The notes under the pieces are model-generated. The model saw nothing but the letters and a program-made list of their open reading frames with translations, was not told where the DNA came from and did no database searches. The position numbers were made by a program, and so were the translations under genes. DNA of 6,809 nt from the NCBI GenBank assembly GCA_030152275.1, contig JASLHF010000227.1, positions 1 to 6,809 on the forward strand. The letters are read 5' to 3'. The DNA is from Acinetobacter sp. Lineage in GTDB: Bacteria; Pseudomonadota; Gammaproteobacteria; Pseudomonadales; Moraxellaceae. Each line of letters begins with the position of its first letter. Position 1 is the stretch's first letter. Positions 1 to 4,454 of this stretch are shown here, piece by piece.

Positions 1-141
1 GATAACAATGGTTGTTAAATCGATATTAAAAATTATTCCTGTAGTTTTTGCTCTTATTTTACTTTCATTTGCTTCTAAGCAATGTCAGCATAATGCTTGT
101 GAGTCTAATAAATTTTACTGTGACTGATTTCGTATAATGTA
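1..141. repeat. Terminal direct repeat, left copy
   Basis: These 141 bases recur exactly at 6669-6809, the two ends of the window. The simplest reading is that the molecule is circular and the assembly ran past its own start, giving a unit length of 6,668 nt. The repeat holds a small gene (8-127) and the outer 15 bases of the attP left arm. The ribosome binding site of that gene is complete only in the right-hand copy. Confidence 0.95.
8..127 (+). CDS. Small Cys-rich membrane or secreted protein (repeat copy)
   Basis: This 39-codon ORF begins MVVKSILKIIPVVFALILLS and ends in TGA. It is the same gene as 6676-6795, seen a second time because the circular genome was opened just upstream of it. 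Here the Shine-Dalgarno is cut off by the window edge, so the right-hand copy should be treated as the real gene. The stop codon TGA (125-127) shares its last base with the first base of the attP XerC half-site. Confidence 0.6.
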   Translation: MVVKSILKIIPVVFALILLSFASKQCQHNACESNKFYCD

Positions 142-224
142 GTCGTGATTATGTTACATAGGCGATTTTGTACAATGGTTGGCAAAATCGGCGTTATTTA
201 ACATCAATCCGCATTATACGAAAT
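127..224 (+). other. attP: two inverted dif-like Xer sites forming a forked hairpin
   Basis: ATTTCGTATAATG at 127-139 is perfectly inverted at 212-224. Inside it, a XerD-like half-site TTATGTTACAT (149-159) is mirrored by ATTTAACATCA (196-206, reverse complement TGATGTTAAAT). The apex is an 8-bp stem CGATTTTG/CAAAATCG (163-170/183-190) with a 12-nt loop. The spacer between XerC and XerD half-sites is 11 nt in the left arm and 7 nt in the right, so a folded plus strand would pair both half-sites and leave an asymmetric central bulge. This is the arrangement known for CTXphi attP, where host XerC/XerD integrate the folded single strand at chromosomal dif. The half-sites resemble the Acinetobacter dif/pdif type, as recalled. 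The location between the last rightward gene and the repressor also fits CTXphi. Exact cleavage points are inferred. Confidence 0.85.
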
Positions 225-232
225 GTCTATTC

Positions 233-259
233 AATCCTCACAAGTGAGGATTTTTTTTT
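233..259 (+). terminator. Rho-independent terminator ending the rightward transcript
   Basis: AATCCTCAC (233-241) pairs with GTGAGGATT (244-252); in practice the loop is probably CAAG. The stem runs into a T tract ending at 259 (nine Ts at 251-259, the first two inside the stem). It lies just past attP and would end transcription arriving from the small genes at the right end of the circle, before it enters the convergent repressor gene. Confidence 0.85.
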
Positions 260-275
260 GCTTTAGGGTAGGGCT

Positions 276-305
276 AAAAAAGTCCACGTTCTCTAGAGTG
301 GACTT
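276..305 (-). terminator. Rho-independent terminator of the leftward repressor gene
   Basis: AAGTCCAC (280-287) pairs with GTGGACTT (298-305) around a 10-nt loop. On the minus strand the stem is followed by a run of six Ts (A276-281 on the plus strand). It lies 31 bases past the stop of the 337-531 gene. Confidence 0.8.
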
Positions 306-307
306 AG

Positions 308-328
308 GTCCGGAAAATCGGACTTTTT
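308..328 (+). terminator. Possible second rightward terminator or alternative hairpin
   Basis: GTCCG (308-312) pairs with CGGAC (319-323) around GAAAAT, followed by five Ts (324-328). It would back up the 233-259 terminator against read-through into the antisense of the repressor. The segment GGACTTTTT (320-328) can instead pair with AAAAAGTCC (277-285), which is part of the leftward terminator, so the two foldings exclude each other. Confidence 0.45.
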
Positions 329-336
329 AACCTTAA

Positions 337-531
337 TTAGTCATCTTTCCCTAATATTTCTTGTCTGTATTTGATCACTTCATCAGCCTTTAAATTTGGC
401 AAGTGATATTTAATCAGAGCGTGAATAACATCACTTTCAGCCATTAATGATTTTTTTTGTATTACGAATTTCATTAAAGCTTCTTTAACGTCTTCAACTT
501 CTTCGCTTCGAATTTTGTAGACTTTGCTCAT
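337..531 (-). CDS. Small ribbon-helix-helix-like repressor (RstR-position regulator)
   Basis: A 64-residue leftward protein lies between the attP region and the divergent replication gene, the position of the RstR repressor in CTXphi. It does not look like a helix-turn-helix RstR. A short basic beta-strand-like start (KVYKIR, residues 3-8) is followed by an amphipathic helix (about 10-25) and, after a short linker, a second helix beginning ESDVIHALIKYHL (32-44). This is the outline of Arc/MetJ-type ribbon-helix-helix proteins, which bind short palindromes as dimers. Three such palindromes lie in the adjoining control region. The ATG has only a weak GAG-type Shine-Dalgarno 9 bases upstream. 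Its own terminator follows. The fold and the repressor role are inferred; it could also be an activator or a copy-number regulator. Confidence 0.7.
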   Translation of the reverse strand: MSKVYKIRSEEVEDVKEALMKFVIQKKSLMAESDVIHALIKYHLPNLKADEVIKYRQEILGKDD

Positions 532-550
532 TTGTAAACACTCTGTAACT

Positions 551-579
551 AATTAACTAGGTAACTTTTTTAATGTTAA
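551..579 (-). promoter_or_regulatory. Putative leftward promoter of the repressor gene
   Basis: On the minus strand, TTAACA (plus 574-579) and TTAATT (plus 551-556) are separated by 17 bases. Operator O1 (553-565) overlaps the -10 and the spacer, so a bound repressor would block it (autoregulation). The hexamers are moderate matches to sigma-70 and the call rests partly on their position. Confidence 0.45.
553..565. promoter_or_regulatory. Operator O1 (GTTACnnnGTAAC family)
   Basis: TTAACTAGGTAAC is one of three related 13-bp palindromes in the divergent control region, with mismatches only in the left half. It shares the longer string ACTAGGTAACTTTT with O3. It overlaps the putative leftward promoter of the repressor gene. 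Confidence 0.65.
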
Positions 580-592
580 CCTGTTTTTATAG

Positions 593-622
593 TTGACAAG
601 TTACTTAGTAATTTTGTTTAAT
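593..622 (+). promoter_or_regulatory. Rightward promoter of the replication operon
   Basis: A perfect -35 TTGACA (593-598) and a good -10 TTTAAT (617-622) are separated by 18 bp, giving a start near 629 and a leader of about 25 nt. Operator O2 lies wholly in the spacer and O3 just past the expected start, so repression by the small leftward protein is the likely control. Confidence 0.75.
600..612. promoter_or_regulatory. Operator O2 in the -35/-10 spacer
   Basis: GTTACTTAGTAAT fits the palindrome GTTACnnnGTAAC with one mismatch and begins two bases after the -35 hexamer. Extended to AAGTTACTTAGTAA, it reads as an inverted version of the O1/O3 string. Occupancy would exclude RNA polymerase from the rightward promoter. 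Confidence 0.65.
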
Positions 623-634
623 CTTTTAAACGCG

Positions 635-647
635 GTTACTAGGTAAC
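635..647. promoter_or_regulatory. Operator O3, perfect palindrome overlapping the ribosome binding site
   Basis: GTTACTAGGTAAC is the perfect member of the operator set (arms GTTAC/GTAAC, centre TAG). It sits just past the predicted transcription start. The AGG (641-643) that is the best Shine-Dalgarno for the TTG start at 653 is inside it, so the same bases may serve DNA-level and translation-level control. Confidence 0.65.
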
Positions 648-652
648 TTTTC

Positions 653-2125
653 TTGAACGATATGCTAAAACTACGGATACCAGTAGATGCTTCTCTAGTC
701 GATATGGACAGTGAAGGGCGTCATTGTATCTTTGGTTTCAACTTACTCGATCTTGATCTGCCACGTGTCGAAGCTCGATGTGTTTTTAAGGATGATGAAG
801 GCAATGTAGTTAACCAAGTGCTTAATCATCCTTATGACAGATTGCCAACGTCATTTACTAAGATGGCTTGGAAATTCCATCATGAGGGCAAGTTATGGCC
901 ACATGTAGAACTTAAAGCTTCGCCTGCAAAGATATTGCAGGGCCACAATGTTTACGGAACTGATTGGATAGAAGAGGGTGCTTTAGAAATGCTTGGTCAT
1001 TTCGCAGAAGCTCAACCTGCTTTATACGGCATGCTTGCTGTTTCTGAGACAGAAGTAATGCAAATTGACGTTACGTATCACGCACGTTTACGTGATGATC
1101 GTGAAGTTGAACGTGCTATTGAGTTTTTGCGGAACATCTCCACAGAACACATCCGCAAATCTACTAAGCATGCCAGCTATAAAAATACTGTCTATTTCGG
1201 TTCTGAACGCTGCAAGCGTTTCGCTCGTAAAGTCTATGGTAAATCCTGTGAGTTTCAGGCTCAGCTGCAAGATCAGATTAAATTGGCAAAAACCAATGAT
1301 AAAGCTGCAATGCGTGTTGTTGAGGTTATGTCTGATCCTGACTTACAGATTTTTACTAAGGGCCTTTTACGATTTGAAACTGGTGTCAAAGCCTACGCTC
1401 TTAAAGAACGCAATATACCAACTAATTTATTTCAATTAATTCGCTATCAACGTGCTAATCCTTATTTTTTACGCAATCTCTGGACAAGTGCAAATCGAGA
1501 ACTGTTTGAAGCTCTAAAGGGGCAAAATATGAAACTTACTGATGATGATTCTGTTTTTAATAATATTTATTCAGCATTAGAGCAGGCTTCTGCCAAAGAT
1601 TCTATTTCGACTTCAATTGCTGATACTGCTTTTAAATTTTATCGTGATTTAGAAAATCGCGGTGTTCGTACTGTTCAATCTGATTTAGGTGATGAGAAGT
1701 TTTTTAGAAATTTCACAAATTTGCTTAAGTGTGGATTTACTAAGGATTACTTGGCGCGTTTGAATATTCAACCGATTGATAATGTTGATCATCTAACGGC
1801 TTACTCAATTATTTTAAGCACCCTTAAAACGGTTAAAAAGGCTGGTACGGTTTCAAAAACAAAAGCTCGTAATTTGCATACTTTCTATAAAGAATTGCGT
1901 GATTACGGCTATGAAACTGTTCGTACTAATTATAGTAAATCACAGTTTAGTGATCGTATTGCATCTTTAAGAGAATGTGGCTTTTCAAAGGCTCAGCTGC
2001 AGAATTTATACTCTCAAACTTCAAACAATATTATTCCTTTTATCAAGTACGTAGAAATAAATTTCGATCAGCAAGTACCGTCTAATTTCGTCGAACCTAA
2101 ATCTACTTTCAGCAAAATCGCATAG
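653..2125 (+). CDS. Rolling-circle replication initiator, gene II/X (RstA) family
   Basis: This 490-residue protein is the expected plus-strand nicking and joining enzyme of a filamentous phage. The N-terminal part carries family landmarks in order: MQIDVTYHARL (136-146), TVYFGSERCKRFARKVYGK (179-197), whose YGK contains a candidate catalytic tyrosine (Y195), and LLRFETGVKAYALK (238-251). These match the Phage_CRI-type replication domain. The C-terminal third (about 327-452) looks like the Phage_X region and contains two related segments (see findings). The chosen start is TTG at 653, with AGG 9 bases upstream inside operator O3; an ATG at 662 lacks a close Shine-Dalgarno. It is first in the rightward operon and its stop overlaps the next gene's Shine-Dalgarno. 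The family call is from motif recognition; the catalytic residue is inferred. Confidence 0.85.
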   Translation: MNDMLKLRIPVDASLVDMDSEGRHCIFGFNLLDLDLPRVEARCVFKDDEGNVVNQVLNHPYDRLPTSFTKMAWKFHHEGKLWPHVELKASPAKILQGHNVYGTDWIEEGALEMLGHFAEAQPALYGMLAVSETEVMQIDVTYHARLRDDREVERAIEFLRNISTEHIRKSTKHASYKNTVYFGSERCKRFARKVYGKSCEFQAQLQDQIKLAKTNDKAAMRVVEVMSDPDLQIFTKGLLRFETGVKAYALKERNIPTNLFQLIRYQRANPYFLRNLWTSANRELFEALKGQNMKLTDDDSVFNNIYSALEQASAKDSISTSIADTAFKFYRDLENRGVRTVQSDLGDEKFFRNFTNLLKCGFTKDYLARLNIQPIDNVDHLTAYSIILSTLKTVKKAGTVSKTKARNLHTFYKELRDYGYETVRTNYSKSQFSDRIASLRECGFSKAQLQNLYSQTSNNIIPFIKYVEINFDQQVPSNFVEPKSTFSKIA

Positions 2126-2135
2126 GTGAAAAATC

Positions 2136-2459
2136 ATGTCTGCAATTATTTTCAAAGCAAAACTTCTTAATGTTGAAACCGGCGTTAATGACAAAGGCCA
2201 GTTAACAATGAAATTGGTTTTTGCATCTCAACGCTTTGACCGTGGCTTAGAGCAAATGGTGCCGTGTTCTCAAAACGTAAAAGTGGTTGAAGATCATCAC
2301 CACATGAAAGATTTTTACATGTCTTATAAAGGCCGTGAAATCTATCTGCCAATTGAGCAGTCAACTCAAATGAACGGCATGTCAATTTTCTACAAGACAA
2401 CTGGTGACGGTAAACCGTTGCAGATAACAGAACAAAAACCTTTAGATTCAAAGGCTTAA
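2136..2459 (+). CDS. Probable phage ssDNA-binding protein (gpV / RstB position)
   Basis: This 107-residue protein directly follows the initiator, where filamentous phages encode the protein that coats newly made plus strands and stops their conversion to duplex. The sequence is rich in short alternating beta-type segments (IIFKAKLLNVET, QLTMKLVFAS, SIFYKTTGDGKPLQITEQ) with scattered Lys, Arg, Tyr and Phe and no membrane segment. This suits an OB-like fold. An HHH cluster lies near the middle. AGGTGA (2124-2129) is a strong Shine-Dalgarno with a 6-nt spacer and overlaps the upstream TAG, suggesting coupled translation. The role rests on position, size and composition rather than a diagnostic motif. 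Confidence 0.65.
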   Translation: MSAIIFKAKLLNVETGVNDKGQLTMKLVFASQRFDRGLEQMVPCSQNVKVVEDHHHMKDFYMSYKGREIYLPIEQSTQMNGMSIFYKTTGDGKPLQITEQKPLDSKA

Positions 2460-2466
2460 TTATACC

Positions 2467-2480
2467 ATTTCGTATAATGT
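2467..2480 (+). repeat. Third copy of the XerC half-site / TATAAT box
   Basis: ATTTCGTATAATGT repeats 14 bases of the attP left arm (127-140) exactly, in the gap after the ssDNA-binding gene. The downstream bases (AATAAATCAAT) are a poor XerD half-site, so it is not a complete dif. It contains a perfect TATAAT, but no convincing -35 lies 16-18 bases upstream. It may be a promoter for the coat genes, a cryptic Xer site, or both. Confidence 0.6.
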
Positions 2481-2514
2481 GTAAATAAATCAATAACTTA
2501 GAGTAATAAACATA

Positions 2515-2613
2515 ATGTCACAGCTATATTTTAAATGCAAGAAATGCGGTGCTCAGTTCTCAAGTCAATTGATTTATTGCCAGCATTTTTATAACTGTTC
2601 AAAGAGAATTTAA
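2515..2613 (+). CDS. 32-residue Cys-rich putative zinc-binding protein
   Basis: The ORF reads MSQLYFKCKKCGAQFSSQLI and continues to a TAA 4 bases before the next start codon. Four cysteines and a histidine form a CxxC-x10-CxH-x3-C pattern (C8, C11, C22, H24, C28), which is a zinc-knuckle or zinc-ribbon outline. There is no signal peptide or membrane segment, so it should be cytoplasmic, where it could bind nucleic acid or protein. The Shine-Dalgarno is weak (GAG about 11 bases upstream). It fills most of the gap between the ssDNA-binding gene and the membrane protein gene. Reality as a gene is supported by the Cys pattern and tight packing; its function is unknown. Confidence 0.55.
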   Translation: MSQLYFKCKKCGAQFSSQLIYCQHFYNCSKRI

Positions 2614-2616
2614 GAA

Positions 2617-2793
2617 ATGTCATACGTTTGCGAAGTCGTGAATACAGCTACACAAGCGTGTGAACAGTGGGCTGTATACAGTCCAATTTTACCGGAGCTC
2701 ACTATAGAAGCTCGTAATGAGTTAATGAAATGGGCTGTCGGTGTTTTTATCAGTGTTCTTGCAATTCGCAAGACAATTCAAGTCATAAGATAG
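2617..2793 (+). CDS. 58-residue single-span membrane protein, candidate minor coat protein
   Basis: The protein begins MSYVCEVVNTATQACEQWAV and has two Cys (C5, C15) in its N-terminal half, a PELTIEA stretch (27-33), one hydrophobic span (about 38-50, WAVGVFISVLAI) and a basic tail (RKTIQVIR). There is no cleavable signal, so it would insert with a short basic C-terminus in the cytoplasm. It starts 3 bases after the stop of the Cys-rich ORF, and its own stop (TAG 2791-2793) overlaps the Shine-Dalgarno of the major coat gene, so it belongs to the structural operon. Comparable small proteins with Cys and a single span precede the coat gene in many inoviruses. A pVII/pIX-type minor coat role is inferred. 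Confidence 0.75.
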   Translation: MSYVCEVVNTATQACEQWAVYSPILPELTIEARNELMKWAVGVFISVLAIRKTIQVIR

Positions 2794-2803
2794 GAGAAAT
2801 ATC

Positions 2804-3028
2804 ATGGCTAAAAAAAATCGGCTTGTTGCGCTTTTGACATTTGGTGCACTTGTTTTAACAGCAACTAATCCTGCTTTTGCAGATGCACTTATTACTGGTA
2901 CTGATGTAACTGCTGCAGCAAATGCTTCCGGTGCTGATGAATCTATGAAAGCGGGCGCTCTATGGGCGTTTGGTTTAACGATTTCTGCTGTAGTTGTAGC
3001 TAAAGTTCTCGGCATTGTTCGAAAGTAA
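2804..3028 (+). CDS. Major coat protein precursor (pVIII / Cep type)
   Basis: This 74-residue precursor has a classical signal peptide: basic MAKKNR, a hydrophobic core, and cleavage predicted after NPAFA (residue 26). The mature 48-residue chain has the pVIII layout: an acidic, small-residue N-terminus (DALITGTDVTAAANASGADE), one hydrophobic helix (ALWAFGLTISAVVVAKVLGIV) and basic C-terminal residues (K41, R47, K48) that would face the DNA inside the virion. This is the length expected for an Ff-type coat protein. AGGAG (2792-2796) with a 7-nt spacer is the strongest ribosome binding site in the left block, fitting the high output needed. A GC-rich hairpin follows directly, as a terminator does after gene VIII of Ff phages. 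Confidence 0.93.
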   Translation: MAKKNRLVALLTFGALVLTATNPAFADALITGTDVTAAANASGADESMKAGALWAFGLTISAVVVAKVLGIVRK

Positions 3029-3033
3029 CAATT

Positions 3034-3112
3034 TGACGCATGCGGGAGGGAGCGCGCGCGCAAAAACTGCGGTGACGCAGATAATGCGCGAGCGCTTTAC
3101 CGCATAGCGTCA
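3034..3112 (+). terminator. 79-nt GC-rich hairpin after the coat gene
   Basis: Three nested stems are interrupted by internal loops. The outer stem is TGACGC+ATGCGG (3034-3045) with CCGCAT+GCGTCA (3100-3112), with one bulged A (3106). The middle stem is GCGCGCGCGC (3052-3061) with GCGCG-A-GCGC (3086-3095). The apical stem is CTGCG/CGCAG (3067-3080), closed by a GTGA tetraloop of the GNRA type. It is a GC island in AT-rich DNA and sits where Ff phages have the terminator between genes VIII and III. A T7 run at 3120-3126 follows, but separated from the stem by 7 bases. Partial termination, mRNA protection of the coat message, or a packaging signal are all possible. Confidence 0.7.
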
Positions 3113-3126
3113 TGTGAGGTTTTTTT

Positions 3127-3201
3127 ATGAGTTCTGAGTCATTTCTGAATTACTTCATTCTGCTGATTATGTTGATTGCATTTTCAAGGATTTTAAAATG
3201 A
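3127..3201 (+). CDS. 24-residue membrane peptide coupled to the adsorption gene
   Basis: The peptide starts MSSESFLNYFILLIMLIAFS and is a single hydrophobic span with a short basic end (RILK). GAGG (3116-3119) stands 7 bases before the ATG, and its TGA overlaps the ATG of the following gene (ATGA at 3198-3201). Both facts argue that it is translated. It may be a very small minor coat protein or mainly a leader that loads ribosomes for the adsorption protein through termination-reinitiation. No homologue is recognised. Confidence 0.6.
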   Translation: MSSESFLNYFILLIMLIAFSRILK

Positions 3202-4454
3202 AAAAATTGTTAGTTATATTTAGTTTTTTGATTTTAAGCTCTACTGTTTTTGCGACGTCCGTTGGCGGTTCAATCGGGGGGTGGACAGTCATTTCACAAG
3301 TTGCGTCGGGTATCGGTCAAAAGCTGACAGCAACAAAAGAAGTGATCGTTAATGGCAGTTCAAAGCTAGTCAAAGGCACAGCGATGGTCACAACTAATGC
3401 TGCTGAACTTTCAAAATTTATGGCCCGTTCTGGTACTGCTGCAGTCGTTGTTTCTGCTTTAGATTTGCTTCTCGACGGTGTTGATTATGTAATGGATCCA
3501 GCGAATAACACTATTCAGATTAAAGAAAAACCTGTTGCTGACAAAGTTGATGATTTTACTGATAATACTGGTAAATATACGAGTAAATATATATATATAT
3601 ATAAATCATCTTCTTCGCTGGGCGGTAATAAAACATTTAAAAGTTATGACTTAGTTAATACTTGCAGTATGTATTTGTCGTGGTGGATGACAATACAAAA
3701 TACTTATAAATATAGTTCTATTAGACAAAATACTTCTTCAAGTTGTTTTTACGATTCTTTTATAGTTAAAGACGACAAGCCTTTCGGTAGTAATCCATCT
3801 TCTTTGACTGTTCAAGTATTAGCAAATCCTGATTTTAATCAAGAAAAAGACGATGAATTAAAAAAGACTATTCCGCTTTCTGATGTGGCTTCTCAAGTAC
3901 TTGATCAAGCTGAAAAAGATCTTAGAGCCGGCAATCCCAAATCTCCTGCAGTTGAGCTTGCTCAAGCTGCTGCTGCTGCAAAAGCTCAGGCTATTCCGGA
4001 TGATCCGGCTCAGCATCCGCCGTATGTTGAACAATTTGGCAAAAATCCTGAATATCCGACTGTAGAAGAAGGCGAAGGTGCAATTGGTGAACCTACTGTC
4101 GATCCTGAAACGGGGGAACCATCGACTCCATTTTCATTTAAATTTCCGAAGGCTTGTGATTGGTTGCCTCAGCTTTGTTCGTTTATCGATTGGATGCAAA
4201 AACCGGAAGATTTAGATGATCCAAAATTGCCGAAAAAGGAATTTGATGAAAAAGAAATTGATGAAGAATTGTTAAACATTCATGCTAGTTCTTGTCCTGC
4301 CCCAATTGACATAAATATTCCGCTTCCAGTTTTTAATACTGTTTATACAGATTCGATTAGTATTTCTGAATACTGTTCTGAAATAGAAAAATTAGCTCCC
4401 GTTTTACAAGTTCTTGCATTTGTATTAGCTGTTATGATTATTAGGGAGGTTTAA
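3198..4454 (+). CDS. Adsorption (pIII-like) minor coat protein with TspB-type C-terminus
   Basis: This 418-residue protein is the expected receptor-binding tip protein, in the position of OrfU/pIII of CTXphi. It has a signal peptide (MKKLLVIFSFLILSSTVFA, cleavage near 19), a Gly/Val/Ala-rich N-terminal domain, a Tyr/Ser-rich segment (about 124-190) with C156 and C183, an Ala run (257-261), and a Pro/Glu-rich linker (265-310). The C-terminal domain has paired cysteines (C320 and C327 in CDWLPQLC; C366; C393) and ends in a membrane anchor (399-415). The CDWLPQLCSFIDWM and CPAPIDINIPLP motifs match the TspB family of inovirus proteins (first described in Neisseria), which act as pIII. Translation is likely coupled to the 24-residue peptide. 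An (AT)8 tract (3587-3603) lies inside the coding sequence. Confidence 0.85.
   Translation: MKKLLVIFSFLILSSTVFATSVGGSIGGWTVISQVASGIGQKLTATKEVIVNGSSKLVKGTAMVTTNAAELSKFMARSGTAAVVVSALDLLLDGVDYVMDPANNTIQIKEKPVADKVDDFTDNTGKYTSKYIYIYKSSSSLGGNKTFKSYDLVNTCSMYLSWWMTIQNTYKYSSIRQNTSSSCFYDSFIVKDDKPFGSNPSSLTVQVLANPDFNQEKDDELKKTIPLSDVASQVLDQAEKDLRAGNPKSPAVELAQAAAAAKAQAIPDDPAQHPPYVEQFGKNPEYPTVEEGEGAIGEPTVDPETGEPSTPFSFKFPKACDWLPQLCSFIDWMQKPEDLDDPKLPKKEFDEKEIDEELLNIHASSCPAPIDINIPLPVFNTVYTDSISISEYCSEIEKLAPVLQVLAFVLAVMIIREV
3587..3603 (+). repeat. (AT)8 dinucleotide tract inside the adsorption gene
   Basis: Seventeen bases of uninterrupted alternating A/T encode KYIYIY (residues 130-135). Loss or gain of one unit would shift the frame and truncate the protein shortly after residue 136. 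Confidence 0.9.

Noticed and set aside
133..138. TATAAT in the attP left arm as a promoter
   Set aside because: No -35 at a suitable distance, a rightward terminator lies 100 bases downstream, and the bases are explained by the XerC half-site.
1065..1439. Overlapping rightward ORF inside the initiator gene (also 3883-4065 and 5797-6078 in other genes)
   Set aside because: These are +1/+2 frames of real genes, without ribosome sites and with atypical amino acid content.
2185..2493. Leftward 102-codon ORF
   Set aside because: It lies antisense to the ssDNA-binding gene, has no ribosome site and its product has no recognisable character; it is a shadow of the rightward gene.
2759..2788. Possible promoter TTGCAA...TCATAA just before the coat gene
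   Set aside because: An 18-bp spacer exists but both hexamers are weak and lie inside a coding region, so it cannot be supported without transcript data.
2722..3063. Leftward 113-codon ORF
   Set aside because: It is antisense to the confident major coat gene and runs into the GC-rich hairpin; its composition is that of a mirror frame.
3966..3979. (GCT)n run as a repeat-expansion element
   Set aside because: Only about four units; it encodes a short Ala run in frame and would not alter the reading frame.
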